From the NCBI RefSeq assembly GCF_008973715.1, contig NZ_WBOL01000006.1:140910-204909 (forward strand): a stretch of 64,000 bases of DNA, given 5' to 3'. The DNA is from Nitrincola schmidtii (GTDB lineage: Bacteria > Pseudomonadota > Gammaproteobacteria > Pseudomonadales > Balneatricaceae). The position numbers were made by a program, and so were the translations under genes. Under the pieces are notes generated by a model, which worked only from the letters and a program-made list of their open reading frames with translations, did not search any database and was not told where the DNA came from. Below are positions 16,408 to 26,877 of this stretch, in pieces. The number at the start of each line of letters is the position of its first letter. Positions within the stretch are counted from its first letter, which is position 1.

Positions 16408-17553
16408 TTAAGCTCTCTGTTTTGATTGAGCATGTGCACCAATCGACATCAAAATACCGAAGCCTGACATCAAGGTTACGATAGATGTTCCACCATAACT
16501 GATCATCGGTAATGGCACGCCAACGACAGGTAATAAACCGGTAACCATGCCTATGTTTACCATCACATAAACAAAGAAGGTTAAGGTGATACTACCCGCT
16601 AATAAACGTGCAAAACGGTCATGAGCACGCATTGCCAGTATCATACCGCGAAAAATGATTAACAAGTAAAGTACTAAGAGAAATGCTATGCCATAAAAAC
16701 CCAGCTCTTCTCCTATCACTGCGATAATAAAGTCAGTGTGTGATTCTGGTAAAAAGTTCAATTGAGACTGCGTCCCCTGAAGCCACCCCTTCCCTGAAAG
16801 ACCACCAGATCCTATGGCTGTTTTAGATTGAATGATATTCCAACCTGCCCCTAACGGATCACTTTCAGGATTTAAAAAGGTTAATACGCGCTGCTGTTGA
16901 TAGGGTTTCATAAACCCCCAAAAAACCGGCAAACAAGCACCAATAACTGCCAGAGCACCCAGCACATAACGCCAATACAATCCAGATAACAACAACACAA
17001 ACACACCTGAGGATGCAATCAATAAGCTCGTTCCTAAATCAGGTTGCTTCATGATCAAGGCGGTTGGGATAGCCATAATCAATACAGCAACGATGACTTG
17101 CTTGAAGCTTGGTGGCAATTGATCACGCACTAAATAAGCCGCAACTGCCATAGGCAACACCAGCTTCATCAACTCTGAGGGTTGGAAGCGAAAACCGGGT
17201 AAGGCAATCCAGCGCTGGGCACCCTTGGCAGATACACCAAACAGCATTACCGCAACGAGCAAGGCTAACACAAACAGATATAACCAAGGGGTTAAGGTCA
17301 CCAAGGTTCTTGGCTTCACCTGCGCCAAAAAAATCAACATAAAGAAGCCAGCACCCATGCGTATCGCTTGTCGCTTGACGTCGCCAATATCCTGCCCTGA
17401 TGCACTATAGAGCACAAATAAGCCATAGCCACAGAGCATAAGAAGCAGCAATAGTAGCCAAGCATCCAAGTGAGTATAGCTCCACAAGCTCGGCGCTCGC
17501 CTAAAGTGGGTGCTAGCACCCGGCATGGTGCGCTGAAAATCACGACTCACCAT
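16408..17553 (-). CDS. rodA: Peptidoglycan glycosyltransferase RodA
   Basis: A 381-residue SEDS-family integral membrane protein, with about ten membrane segments. It polymerises lipid II into glycan strands for cell elongation together with PBP2. The motifs HTDFIIAVIGEELGF and PMISYGGTS are characteristic. Its start overlaps the 3' end of mrdA by 14 bases, in keeping with coupled translation of the RodA-PBP2 pair. Confidence 0.96.
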   Translation of the reverse strand: MVSRDFQRTMPGASTHFRRAPSLWSYTHLDAWLLLLLLMLCGYGLFVLYSASGQDIGDVKRQAIRMGAGFFMLIFLAQVKPRTLVTLTPWLYLFVLALLVAVMLFGVSAKGAQRWIALPGFRFQPSELMKLVLPMAVAAYLVRDQLPPSFKQVIVAVLIMAIPTALIMKQPDLGTSLLIASSGVFVLLLSGLYWRYVLGALAVIGACLPVFWGFMKPYQQQRVLTFLNPESDPLGAGWNIIQSKTAIGSGGLSGKGWLQGTQSQLNFLPESHTDFIIAVIGEELGFYGIAFLLVLYLLIIFRGMILAMRAHDRFARLLAGSITLTFFVYVMVNIGMVTGLLPVVGVPLPMISYGGTSIVTLMSGFGILMSIGAHAQSKQRA

Positions 17554-19441
17554 CGTCTAGCTCCTCTTCTTCATCACCGTATTCACCCAAGATCCAAGCA
17601 TCCATTACTTGTCTGGCAATAGGCGCCGCGACACTGGAACCACCGCCACCATTCTCGACCACGATGGCCAAGGCGATTTTTGGATCATCGACAGGCGCAA
17701 AGGCAATAAATAATGCATGGTCACGATTTCTCTCACTCAGCTCATCGGGTCTGTAGCGCCCATCATCGGGAAGGGCAACCACTTGCGCTGTACCTGTTTT
17801 ACTGGCCATTTGGTACTGCATTCCCTGACCTACTCGACGAGCGGTACCCGTAGGACCATGCACAACATCCACCATGCCTTTGATAATGGGATCCCAAAAG
17901 CTTGGATTGGTGACAACAACATCCTCGGGAACAGGTCGAGATTCAACAATATCAGGCAGTGTTAGAACCTCGCCCTCTTCTGTAGTCTCGACAACTCCTT
18001 TCAATAAGCGCGGTTGCTGCCATTGACCGCGATTAGCTAAGACATTAGCAGCGATGGCTAACTGTAAAGGCGTCACAACTACAAACCCCTGACCGATACT
18101 CATATTCACTGAATCGCCAGGGTACCAAGGCTCATTTAGGGTTGCTCGCTTCCATTCAGCTGTAGGCAACACACCTGTGATCGCCTCTGGCGTGTCTAAC
18201 GCAGTTATCTGACCAAAGCCAAATTTTCGCAAGTAACGGGCCATAGGCTCATTACCCATGCGATGACCAACATCGTAGTACCAAGTATTCACGGATTGGG
18301 CGATAGCGGTGGGTAAATTTACACGCCCATGCCCCCCTCTTCGCCAATCACGATAGCGTCGCCCACCCGGTGTGATTTGGTAATATCCAGGATCCCATAT
18401 GGTATAGTCTGGACGAACAGTCCCAGAGTCTATGGCAGCCAATCCCATAATGGGTTTTAAAGTTGACCCAGGTTTATAGCCACCTCTAACTGCACGATTG
18501 AATAAAGGAATATCCAAATCTTCTTGCAGCTCTGTGTAGTCCGCGTGGGAAATTCCCATTACAAATAAGTTGGGATCATAGGTCGGGGTACTGACTAAGG
18601 CTAAAATACCACCTGTTTTGGGATCAAGGGCAACAACTGATGCGCGCCTTCCCTCAAGAAGTTTTTCGGTAAACTGCTGTAGGCGTAGATCTAAACTGAG
18701 CTGAATATCTGCTCCCGGGGTAGGATCCTGTTGCTCTAGAACACGAAGCACACGCCCTCGAGCATTGGTTTCTACCTTTCTGAAACCCACTTCACCATGC
18801 AAAATGGGTTCATAAAAACGCTCGACACCTAACTTACCAACGTAGTTAGTGCCCGCATACTTAACCGGATCTAAGGTTTCTAAATCGCGCTCGTTAATGC
18901 GGCCTACATAGCCTAAAGCATGAACGGCAGAGGCACCAAATGGATAGTAACGTATCAAATCAGCTTCGACCTGAACGCCAGGCAACTGATGATAGTTAAC
19001 TGAAATTTTTGCAATTTCTTCTTCAGTTAAACGAAAACGTAAAGGGACGGTCTCGTAGGGCCGACGACGTTGCTGTAAGCGCTGCCGGAATCGTTCAACA
19101 TCACGGTCGCTGATCTCGATTAAGTCAGTCAGCGCTTCAAGCGTTTCATCTATATTGGAAATCTCTTCACGCAGTAACGTCACACTGAAGGTAGGCTGAT
19201 TATCCGCTAACAGTATTCCGTTGCGATCATAAATCAAACCACGTCTCGGTGGTACGGGCTGAAGTTGTATTCGATTTCGATCGGATATGGCTGCATATCG
19301 ATCATACTCTACGACCTGTAAGAAATAGACGCGGCCAAGCAGAATAAATAAAACCAGTGTCACTATGACCAGCGCTAAGATAGCCCGCAGTTTAAACGTG
19401 CGTCCGTCTTGGCTGTAATCCTTGATTGTTTCCTGCTGCAT
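17540..19441 (-). CDS. mrdA: Penicillin-binding protein 2
   Basis: A 633-residue class B PBP: N-terminal membrane anchor (about 19-41), dimerisation domain (PVPPRRGLIYDRNGILLADN) and a transpeptidase domain with SxxK in PGSTLKPIMG, SxN in AQSVNTWYY and KTG in ASKTGTAQVV. It cross-links side-wall peptidoglycan in the elongasome with RodA, encoded immediately downstream. It follows rlmH by 9 bases in the normal rlmH-mrdA-rodA order. Confidence 0.97.
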   Translation of the reverse strand: MQQETIKDYSQDGRTFKLRAILALVIVTLVLFILLGRVYFLQVVEYDRYAAISDRNRIQLQPVPPRRGLIYDRNGILLADNQPTFSVTLLREEISNIDETLEALTDLIEISDRDVERFRQRLQQRRRPYETVPLRFRLTEEEIAKISVNYHQLPGVQVEADLIRYYPFGASAVHALGYVGRINERDLETLDPVKYAGTNYVGKLGVERFYEPILHGEVGFRKVETNARGRVLRVLEQQDPTPGADIQLSLDLRLQQFTEKLLEGRRASVVALDPKTGGILALVSTPTYDPNLFVMGISHADYTELQEDLDIPLFNRAVRGGYKPGSTLKPIMGLAAIDSGTVRPDYTIWDPGYYQITPGGRRYRDWRRGGHGRVNLPTAIAQSVNTWYYDVGHRMGNEPMARYLRKFGFGQITALDTPEAITGVLPTAEWKRATLNEPWYPGDSVNMSIGQGFVVVTPLQLAIAANVLANRGQWQQPRLLKGVVETTEEGEVLTLPDIVESRPVPEDVVVTNPSFWDPIIKGMVDVVHGPTGTARRVGQGMQYQMASKTGTAQVVALPDDGRYRPDELSERNRDHALFIAFAPVDDPKIALAIVVENGGGGSSVAAPIARQVMDAWILGEYGDEEEELDDGES

Positions 19442-19450
19442 AGTAACCTG

Positions 19451-19918
19451 TTATTTGTGGTAGGGGTGACCCTGAAGCAACGTCCATGCTCGATAGATTT
19501 GTTCAGCTAACACGATACGAACAAGCGGATGAGGCAAAGTCAGTGCTGATAAAGACCACTTTTGATCGGCTCTTTCCAAGCACCTAGGATCCAGACCATC
19601 GGGACCACCTACCAGTAGACACACATTGACACCACCCATCCGCCAATCATCGGCCTGCTGTGCCAGTTGTTCTGTACTCCAGGATTTGCCTTTTACATCT
19701 AGGGCGACGACACGTTCATTTTTACCTATCGCCGCCAACATAGCGTCACCCTCAGCACGCATGGCTCTGGCAATATCAGCACCCTTCCCCCGATAACCAG
19801 GGGAAAGCTCAACTAACTCAAGTTGAAAGTCGGCAGGTAGGCGCTTGCTGTATTCCTGATAGCCGGTTTCAACCCAACTGGGCATTTTTTGCCCTACGGC
19901 CAGAACTCGAATACGCAT
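19451..19918 (-). CDS. rlmH: 23S rRNA pseudouridine-1915 N3-methyltransferase
   Basis: A 155-residue SPOUT methyltransferase that methylates pseudouridine 1915 of 23S rRNA on the 70S ribosome. The SAM-binding knot segment [11 protein letters not shown] and the C-terminal [18 protein letters not shown] with terminal GHPYHK are typical. It lies 1 base from rsfS. Confidence 0.97.
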   Translation of the reverse strand: MRIRVLAVGQKMPSWVETGYQEYSKRLPADFQLELVELSPGYRGKGADIARAMRAEGDAMLAAIGKNERVVALDVKGKSWSTEQLAQQADDWRMGGVNVCLLVGGPDGLDPRCLERADQKWSLSALTLPHPLVRIVLAEQIYRAWTLLQGHPYHK

Positions 19919-19919
19919 G

Positions 19920-20267
19920 CTAAGCGGTCGTTACAGCTTCTTCTGTTGAATGACGCCACAAACGCTCTAGATCATAGAAGCTTCGGGCATCAGGCATCAT
20001 TACATGAACAACAATGTCGCCCAAATCGACCAGAACCCAGTCACCGCCTTCTTGTCCTTCGCTACCCATCGGTTTGATACCTAGCTCTTTGACTTTTTGC
20101 AGCACTTCATTTGCCATAGACAAAACGTGACGACGCGACGTGCCGCTCACGATGATCATATAATCTGTGACACTGGATTTACCTTTCACATCGATCATGA
20201 CAAGATCGCGTGCTTTCATATCATCCAGAATAGTTTGTACTTTTTCGATCAGTTGCTCAGTTTGCAT
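19920..20267 (-). CDS. rsfS: Ribosomal silencing factor RsfS
   Basis: About 115 residues. RsfS binds uL14 and blocks subunit joining during starvation. Motifs [19 protein letters not shown] and [15 protein letters not shown] are conserved. I chose ATG at 20267 (MQTEQLIEK); the longer frame starting at 20282 is possible. The start lies within the 3' end of nadD (overlap of about 11 bases), indicating coupling. Confidence 0.95.
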   Translation of the reverse strand: MQTEQLIEKVQTILDDMKARDLVMIDVKGKSSVTDYMIIVSGTSRRHVLSMANEVLQKVKELGIKPMGSEGQEGGDWVLVDLGDIVVHVMMPDARSFYDLERLWRHSTEEAVTTA

Positions 20268-20934
20268 CACTAATCCAATCACCTCGTTGATAGCCGTAAA
20301 GCTGATGTTGTTTGATATATTCCCAGACTTGATCTGGGGTTAAATAGCGTGGCGTTTTACCTTGCGCTACCAAGTTGCGTATTTGTGTAGCAGAGATACC
20401 CAGTGGGGTTAACTCATGGATCATGACCGCACCGCAGGGCTGCTGCCACAGCATGTCAGTCGATTCTATTTGATGACGGCGAGTAAAGTCGTCCATCACA
20501 TCATCTGCTGTATAAGCATAGCCCGGTCTTGCAACGGCAATGATATGACAGAGCGACAAAAAAGTATGCCAGTCTTTCCAACTCGGCAAACTTAAATAAG
20601 CATCCATCCCCATCACCATGCAGATAGGCTTATCTGGTCCCAAGCTTTGACGAAGAGAGGCCAATGTCAGTGCCGAGTATGAAGGTGTATGCGCATCCAC
20701 TTCACGAGAGTCAACCTGCAAACTCGCCGCATCCGCCACAGCCAGTTCAACCATCGCTAATCGATCCTTGGCTGAACAGCCCGGTTCACTGCGATGCACA
20801 GGCTCACCTGAGGGTATCAGGGTAACCTGTTTAACCTTAAGCCACTGCTGAAGTTCCAACGCAGTTCGCAGATGTCCGTTATGGACGGGATCAAAGGTCC
20901 CGCCCATAAACACATAGGGTTCTACTAACTGCAT
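20257..20934 (-). CDS. nadD: Nicotinate-mononucleotide adenylyltransferase
   Basis: A 225-residue nucleotidyltransferase that joins nicotinate mononucleotide and ATP to form NaAD in NAD synthesis. It has GGTFDPVHNGHL (HxGH motif) and the C-terminal GISATQIR (variant of ISSTxxR). It starts 3 bases after proA, in the common proA-nadD-rsfS-rlmH order. Confidence 0.96.
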   Translation of the reverse strand: MQLVEPYVFMGGTFDPVHNGHLRTALELQQWLKVKQVTLIPSGEPVHRSEPGCSAKDRLAMVELAVADAASLQVDSREVDAHTPSYSALTLASLRQSLGPDKPICMVMGMDAYLSLPSWKDWHTFLSLCHIIAVARPGYAYTADDVMDDFTRRHQIESTDMLWQQPCGAVMIHELTPLGISATQIRNLVAQGKTPRYLTPDQVWEYIKQHQLYGYQRGDWISDAN

Positions 20935-20937
20935 GAA

Positions 20938-22194
20938 TTACTGCCGTATATGACCATCACCCAAGACAACATATTTTTCAGATGTTAGGCCTTCTAATCC
21001 TACCGGCCCACGTGCATGAATTTTGTCTGTTGAGATACCAATTTCTGCACCCAAACCATATTCAAATCCATCTGCAAAGCGTGTTGAAGCGTTCACCATA
21101 ACAGAACTTGAATCTACCGCACGAAGGAATATCCGAGCATCGGTATAATTTTCGGTCACAATAGAGTCGGTATGATGAGAACCATAGTGATTAATGTGGC
21201 GAATAGCATCATCCAAGCTATCAACTACTTTAATGGCCAGCACGGGCGCAAGATACTCGGTAAACCAGTCTTCTTCTGTTGCCGTTTTGATATAAGGCAG
21301 GCTTTGGCGTGCCACTTCACAGCCTCGCAACTCCACACCAGATGACTGATAACGTTCGGCTAAATCAGGAAGCACATCGGCGGCTAAATCTGAATGAACC
21401 AATAGAGTTTCCATGGTGTTGCACGTGCCATAACGATGAGTTTTGGCATTCAACGCAATATTAATGGCTTTCGCTTTATCTGCGGCTTTGTCGATATAGA
21501 CATGACAAACGCCATCAAGGTGTTTAATCACTGGCACACGCGCATCTTTAGAGATGCGCTCGATTAAGCCTTTACCACCGCGCGGAACGATAACATCCAC
21601 ATACTCAGGCATGGTAATCAAGTGACCCACCGCCTCTCGATCGGTGGTATTAACAACCTGAACAACGGCTTCAGGCAACCCTGCTTGCTTTAGACCAATT
21701 TTTATACATTCTGCTATGGCTTGATTAGAGTGCATCGCCTCTGAGCCACCACGTAAAATCGTAGCATTGCCAGACTTCAGGCATAGACTTGCTGCTTCAA
21801 CCGTCACGTTAGGGCGAGATTCATAAATAATCCCCACAACCCCTAAAGGAACACGCATCTTGCCAACTTGAATACCACTAGGACGATAATTCATTCCAGT
21901 AATACCACCGACAGGGTCAGGTAAGGCAGTTACCTGATGCAAGCCTTCAATCATAGCGTTAACTCGAGCAGGCGTTAGCTCAAGGCGATCTAACATCGCG
22001 GCATCCAAACCTTTTTCACGACCTGCCTGCAAGTCTTTGTCATTTGCGGCATGAAGATCAGCTCTTGCTGCATCCAACGCAGCAGCCATTGCTTGTAGGG
22101 CACGATTTTTTTGACCTGTTTCAGCTCTAGCCATGGTATTTGCTGCGTGTCGAGCTTGTTTGCCCAACTCAATCATATATGCTTCAGTATTCAT
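20938..22194 (-). CDS. proA: Gamma-glutamyl phosphate reductase
   Basis: A 418-residue NADPH-dependent enzyme that reduces gamma-glutamyl phosphate to glutamate semialdehyde in proline synthesis. It has the catalytic Cys in [12 protein letters not shown] and the segments [20 protein letters not shown] and [12 protein letters not shown]. It is the first gene of the leftward block. proB is not adjacent. Proline synthesis may also matter for osmotic balance. Confidence 0.97.
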   Translation of the reverse strand: MNTEAYMIELGKQARHAANTMARAETGQKNRALQAMAAALDAARADLHAANDKDLQAGREKGLDAAMLDRLELTPARVNAMIEGLHQVTALPDPVGGITGMNYRPSGIQVGKMRVPLGVVGIIYESRPNVTVEAASLCLKSGNATILRGGSEAMHSNQAIAECIKIGLKQAGLPEAVVQVVNTTDREAVGHLITMPEYVDVIVPRGGKGLIERISKDARVPVIKHLDGVCHVYIDKAADKAKAINIALNAKTHRYGTCNTMETLLVHSDLAADVLPDLAERYQSSGVELRGCEVARQSLPYIKTATEEDWFTEYLAPVLAIKVVDSLDDAIRHINHYGSHHTDSIVTENYTDARIFLRAVDSSSVMVNASTRFADGFEYGLGAEIGISTDKIHARGPVGLEGLTSEKYVVLGDGHIRQ

Positions 22195-22376
22195 TCAACC
22201 TATCCGCTATAACGGTTGCATCGGTGATTCGGTAAAGTGGGTTATTATAGCTTGCTTGAACCTATGGGTCATGCGCATTTCACAGAAGATAAGAAGTATC
22301 TAATCGTCTGTGTGACTCTGGACGATGAACTGGTATGATTTACAGCAATTTTTGAGGTTTTCGGAACATTTCTGCC

Positions 22377-24077
22377 ATGGAAAACACCCCTGTCGTTACT
22401 GAGACACCTGCACCGCGCTTTCGTCCCATTTGGGTTACTCTATTAGTTAGTTTGATAGGCATGTTTGCTACCCTTTTTTGGCTCGAACAGGACAATTCTC
22501 GCCTAGCGGAAGAACATGCCTTACTTAGCAGTGGCGCTCTGGCTGAAAGTGCCAGTTTATTATTGACCCCTCTGGTCATAAATGAAGACCGCATTAGCAT
22601 CAATTACCTATTAAATGAAATGGCCAGCCAACCTGTTATCAAAGGCATGCGTCTGACGGACAGTCAAGGCACCATTTTAGGACTGAGTGGAAGCCAACAG
22701 GGCCAAACGCTTAATGTTGAACTCATGAAGAATGAAGAACCCCTGGGTAAGTTAGAAGTCTGGGCGGATGGCACTAGCTTATTGGATATGCTTCAGCGTC
22801 AACAAACAACCATGGCCATTGGTGCTGGGGTGACGCTGGTCTTTCTACTGTTCACATTATTGATTATTTCTCGCCCTAAAGTTGAAAAACCTGAAGAGGA
22901 AGAGGATTCCATCGACTTTGATAAAGTATTGCAACAAGTCACTCAAGATGACCTTGATGATAGTTTGCCTACATTAGATCCAGATGATTTGGATAGCTTA
23001 GATTTAAGCCCTATTCTACCTGACATTCACGCACCAAAGGCGACTGAACCCCAATACCAAAAGCCTGATTCAACCTACTCAGCACCACTAGCATCAAGCT
23101 CTCACTTTGAGCCCTACGCTAAAGTGAAAGAAGAATCTAAACCTGCACCTAGTTCAGATTTAAGAACCGCTGAAATCAAGCGTCTTGTTGCAGAGCGCGA
23201 CATTCCTGATGCCTTAGACGACGTTTCGATCCACTTAAGTTCACGTGATGAAGAGCTTGATAATGACGAACTCGTGTCACTCCTGCGCCCTGAAAGAGAC
23301 ACGCCTCAGATGCCTCGTTTTACACCGATTAGCGCAGGCAGCACACGTGATCTTGATAAGTTCGACAAGGATTCATGGGTTGAACTGGAAGAACGCGAAC
23401 CTGAACCCAACATCACTCTGCCTCGATCTAATCCTCTACTGAGTGCACTGGATGATGACGAAGATCTGCCTAATATCTTTGCATTTGAAAAGGACCTTGA
23501 GCTGTTAGTCCCTGCTAAAGAGGCGGGATACTTACTGCTAGTCGATACAACAAGTGCACACTCAGAATTGGTTGAAGAAGAGGAACATCAAACGCTACTG
23601 AAGACCTACTTCACGCTGGCTCAATCCGTTGCTTCTATCTACAACGGCCGTGTCGAGAAAGCGTCTAATGGCGATTTACAGATAATTTTCGATCAACCAC
23701 AAGAAGACGACACTCACGGTGTTAATGCGATGTGCGCTGCGATGTTGTTTACCCATCTTTATAAGCAGTACAACCATTCGCGCATCCGCTTATTTAGACC
23801 CGTGATGAATTTACACATGGCACTGGTACGAGGCAAAGCAGAAAAACTGGATAGACTGCTTGAAGAAGCCCGTTTCTTAACCCGAACAACACAAAGTAAC
23901 GAACTGATCAGTCATACTGCCTTGACAGAATCACCGCAATTGAAAGAGTCTTTACTCGAAGGCGCCAGCATTCGTAGGGAAGCTGAAGACAAGGTACTTA
24001 TTTTACAGATAAGCCAGTCTTATCAAGACCTTCTTGAAAAACAATCTAGACACTTGATGAGCAAACTGAATCAGTAA
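22377..24077 (+). CDS. AhpA/YtjB-like inner-membrane protein with cytoplasmic C-terminal domain
   Basis: A 566-residue protein: membrane helix at about 18-36, a periplasmic part of about 90 residues (LLTPLVINEDRISINYLLNE), a second helix at about 142-164, then a long acidic linker and a C-terminal domain (about 375-545, LLLVDTTSAHSELVEEEEHQ onward) with a cyclase-like alpha/beta pattern. The N-terminal part resembles the SMP_2 / AhpA-YtjB family, which in Pseudomonas lies near serB and parC; here parC is the convergent neighbour. Its function is not known. It ends at a bidirectional terminator. Confidence 0.6.
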   Translation: MENTPVVTETPAPRFRPIWVTLLVSLIGMFATLFWLEQDNSRLAEEHALLSSGALAESASLLLTPLVINEDRISINYLLNEMASQPVIKGMRLTDSQGTILGLSGSQQGQTLNVELMKNEEPLGKLEVWADGTSLLDMLQRQQTTMAIGAGVTLVFLLFTLLIISRPKVEKPEEEEDSIDFDKVLQQVTQDDLDDSLPTLDPDDLDSLDLSPILPDIHAPKATEPQYQKPDSTYSAPLASSSHFEPYAKVKEESKPAPSSDLRTAEIKRLVAERDIPDALDDVSIHLSSRDEELDNDELVSLLRPERDTPQMPRFTPISAGSTRDLDKFDKDSWVELEEREPEPNITLPRSNPLLSALDDDEDLPNIFAFEKDLELLVPAKEAGYLLLVDTTSAHSELVEEEEHQTLLKTYFTLAQSVASIYNGRVEKASNGDLQIIFDQPQEDDTHGVNAMCAAMLFTHLYKQYNHSRIRLFRPVMNLHMALVRGKAEKLDRLLEEARFLTRTTQSNELISHTALTESPQLKESLLEGASIRREAEDKVLILQISQSYQDLLEKQSRHLMSKLNQ

Positions 24078-24103
24078 GCAAGCATCCAAGCCCCTTTAAA
24101 CAT

Positions 24104-24135
24104 AAAAAATCCCGCTTTAGATTGCGGGATTTTTT
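24104..24135. terminator. Bidirectional intrinsic terminator between the AhpA-like gene and parC
   Basis: AAAAAATCCCGC (24104-24115) and GCGGGATTTTTT (24124-24135) form a GC-rich stem with A/T runs on both sides, so it can end transcription in both directions. Confidence 0.92.
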
Positions 24136-24143
24136 AGTTTTAA

Positions 24144-24176
24144 GCTGATGGCTCTTACCCTACGCTGATGGCTCTT
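24144..24176. repeat. Short tandem duplication at the 3' end of parC
   Basis: GCTGATGGCTCTT occurs at 24144-24156 and again at 24164-24176, period 20. The second copy encodes the last residues of ParC (EEPSA) and the first lies just past its stop. Confidence 0.8.
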
Positions 24177-26433
24177 CCCCACCCGCCTTAATCACTTGCA
24201 AACCATCGACGCGCTGATAGCCTCTAGGTAACTTGTTACCACGACGCCCTCGCTCACCTCGATAGTGTTCAAGATCAGAGCCTTTTAACTTCAGATGCTG
24301 CCTTCCTGAAATAACCTGCAGTTGATCTTCAGGTGATAGTACCGCCACAGCGACCAAGAGTTCTTCACGACTCGCAGCTCGTGCGGATGGGATATTCAGA
24401 ATTTTATTACCCTTACCTTTGGACAGCTCTGGCAACTCACTGACAGGGAAAACCAGCATTCGACCTTCATTGGTAACCGCGACAAGCAAATCTTGTTCAG
24501 CATTATGGATACGGATTGGACTTAATACCTGTGAATTTTTAGGTAGCGTCAGCGCCGCTTTACCATTTTTGGTTTTACTACTCAGATCGGCAATACGGGT
24601 CACGAAGCCATAGCCAGCATCGGAAGCAAGCAACACTTGATCCGTCTCTGCACCACAGATCATGCCATCGATGGTGGCACCTTTCGGCAAAGTGAGTTTA
24701 CCCGTCACTGGCTCGCCCTGCCCTCTAGCTGAAGGAAGTGTATGCGTATCCAGCGTGTAACTGCGACCGGTTGAATCCATCAAAATGGTCGGTTGATTCA
24801 TCCGTCCTAGACAAGCCAGCTTAAATCCGTCACCTGATTTGTAACTTAACCCCGCGGCATCAATGTCATGCCCACGAGCCGCACGAACCCAGCCTTGCTT
24901 GGACAATACAACCGTTACCGGATCTGAGGTCAGTAGATCTTTTTCGCTAAAGGCTTGTGCTTCAGCTCGCTGCATCAGCGGTGAACGACGCTCATCACCA
25001 AATTCCTCAGCAGTGGCTTCGATCTCTTCTCGAATTAGCTTGCGCATTTTTTCAGAAGACGCGAGTGTTTCTTCTAGGGTTTTGCGCTCTTCTTCCAATT
25101 CATTTTGTTCGGTACGGATTTTGAACTCTTCTAAACGTGCTAAATGACGTAATTTAAGGTCCAAAATGGCATCGGCTTGAATTTCGGTAATACCAAAACG
25201 TGCCACCATCTCCTGCTTTGGATTTTCTTCTTCTCGAATGATTCTGATCACTTCATCAATATTGAGGTAGGCAATCATTAAACCTTGAAGAATATGTAAG
25301 CGATCCAATACTTTTTGCAAACGATGCTGCAAACGACGGCGAACAACTTCGGTTCGCCAACTGAGCCATTCGGTCAAAATCTGGCGCAGATCTTTAACCT
25401 GCGGGCGTCCATCGATACCGATCATATTCATATTCACGCGATAACTGCGCTCAAGATCGGTAGAGGCAAATAAGTGCGCCATCAACTGCTCCGCATCGAT
25501 GCGGTTTGATCGTGGCACAATCACTAAACGTGTTGGGTTTTCATGATCGGATTCATCACGCAAATCACTGACCATCGGCAGTTTTTTCTGCTGCATTTGT
25601 GCGGCAATCTGCTCTAGGATTTTATTTCCAGAAACCTGATAAGGCAGAGCAGTAATGACGATATCGCCATCTTCGCGCATATAGACTGCGCGCATTTTTA
25701 ACGAGCCACGTCCGGTAATGTATAGCTTTAGCAGCTCATCACGTGGCGTGATAATTTCGGCATCCGTTGGCATATCGGGGCCGGGCATAATTTCGCACAG
25801 TGCTTCGATATCGGCTTGCGGATTATCCAACAAATGGATACAGGCCGCGGCTACCTCTCGCAAGTTATGGGGTGGAATATCGGTTGCCATACCCACGGCA
25901 ATGCCTGTTCCACCGTTCAACAGTATATTAGGTAAACGAGCAGGCAATACTTCAGGTTCGTCCAGCGTACCGTCAAAGTTAGGTTGCCAGGTGACCGTAC
26001 CTAAACCTAACTCTTTCAGCAGAACTTCAGCGTAGGGAGACAGGCGCGATTCTGTATAACGCATCGCCGCAAAGGACTTGGGATCATCCGGCGAACCCCA
26101 GTTACCTTGACCATCCACCAGCGGGTAGCGATAGCTAAAGGGTTGAGCCATTAACACCATTGCTTCGTAACAGGCTGAGTCACCATGTGGATGAAACTTA
26201 CCCAGTACGTCACCGACGGTTCTTGCTGATTTCTTGTACTTTGCTGTTGCCTTTAGGCCTAGCTCAGACATGGCATACACAATACGGCGCTGTACCGGCT
26301 TCATACCATCACCTATGTGTGGCAGAGCACGATCCAAAATGACGTACATGGAATAATCTAAATAGGCTTTTTCACTGAAATGCCGTAGCGGAAGACTTTC
26401 AGTTTCACCGTTAAACGTTGTTTCTATGCTCAT
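24160..26433 (-). CDS. parC: DNA topoisomerase IV subunit A
   Basis: A 757-residue ParC, the DNA-cutting subunit of topoisomerase IV, which unlinks daughter chromosomes. The catalytic region [10 protein letters not shown] contains the active Tyr, and [19 protein letters not shown] is the quinolone-resistance region with the susceptible-type Ser and Glu. The C-terminal beta-pinwheel repeats are present ([10 protein letters not shown] near the end). The subunit B gene, parE, lies about 24 kb away at 50305-52203. Confidence 0.97.
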   Translation of the reverse strand: MSIETTFNGETESLPLRHFSEKAYLDYSMYVILDRALPHIGDGMKPVQRRIVYAMSELGLKATAKYKKSARTVGDVLGKFHPHGDSACYEAMVLMAQPFSYRYPLVDGQGNWGSPDDPKSFAAMRYTESRLSPYAEVLLKELGLGTVTWQPNFDGTLDEPEVLPARLPNILLNGGTGIAVGMATDIPPHNLREVAAACIHLLDNPQADIEALCEIMPGPDMPTDAEIITPRDELLKLYITGRGSLKMRAVYMREDGDIVITALPYQVSGNKILEQIAAQMQQKKLPMVSDLRDESDHENPTRLVIVPRSNRIDAEQLMAHLFASTDLERSYRVNMNMIGIDGRPQVKDLRQILTEWLSWRTEVVRRRLQHRLQKVLDRLHILQGLMIAYLNIDEVIRIIREEENPKQEMVARFGITEIQADAILDLKLRHLARLEEFKIRTEQNELEEERKTLEETLASSEKMRKLIREEIEATAEEFGDERRSPLMQRAEAQAFSEKDLLTSDPVTVVLSKQGWVRAARGHDIDAAGLSYKSGDGFKLACLGRMNQPTILMDSTGRSYTLDTHTLPSARGQGEPVTGKLTLPKGATIDGMICGAETDQVLLASDAGYGFVTRIADLSSKTKNGKAALTLPKNSQVLSPIRIHNAEQDLLVAVTNEGRMLVFPVSELPELSKGKGNKILNIPSARAASREELLVAVAVLSPEDQLQVISGRQHLKLKGSDLEHYRGERGRRGNKLPRGYQRVDGLQVIKAGGEEPSA

Positions 26434-26538
26434 TTAAATTCCGGTTTGGGTAATTTTTCCGTAAATATCAACAAACAGGCTTCACAATTGCAACCCTGAT
26501 ACCATAATAAAGGTATTACTACTCTAGAGGAAAGAGCC

Positions 26539-26862
26539 ATGCCCATTAACAACAACCGATTAATGCTAGAACTTGAAAAAGTACGTCGTGAGATTAACCG
26601 TTCTATCATCAATCCATTGATCCCTGAACTGGCATTGGATGACTTAAAGCCTATCCTAACCATGGTTGCTCATGCGCGTGCGGCTTATGTGACTGAACTG
26701 TTCGAAATCTCTAAGCTGTCTCCTGACGCGGCTCCTTCTAATGATCAAATCAAACAACTTCGCCAATGCCGAGAAACCTTTGATGAGTTAGTTGCCGCCG
26801 TTAATGCGCTGGAAACCGTTATTCAGCGTGACTATTTAGATGTTAAATCGAGAGAGCGCTAG
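26539..26862 (+). CDS. Uncharacterised small helical protein
   Basis: A 107-residue soluble protein predicted to be almost all helical (LMLELEKVRREINRSIINPL at the start, FDELVAAVNALETVIQRDYL near the end). It has no signal peptide, membrane segment or cysteine pair. AGAGGAAAGAG precedes ATG by 3 bases. It is 15 bases upstream of the ChaN-like gene and probably shares its transcript. I do not recognise the family. Confidence 0.75.
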   Translation: MPINNNRLMLELEKVRREINRSIINPLIPELALDDLKPILTMVAHARAAYVTELFEISKLSPDAAPSNDQIKQLRQCRETFDELVAAVNALETVIQRDYLDVKSRER

Positions 26863-26877
26863 AAGGAACCGTAACGG

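Noticed and set aside
26430..26663. 77-codon minus-strand frame upstream of parC
   Set aside because: It is antisense to the small helical protein gene at 26539, which has a good ribosome binding site and a sensible composition.
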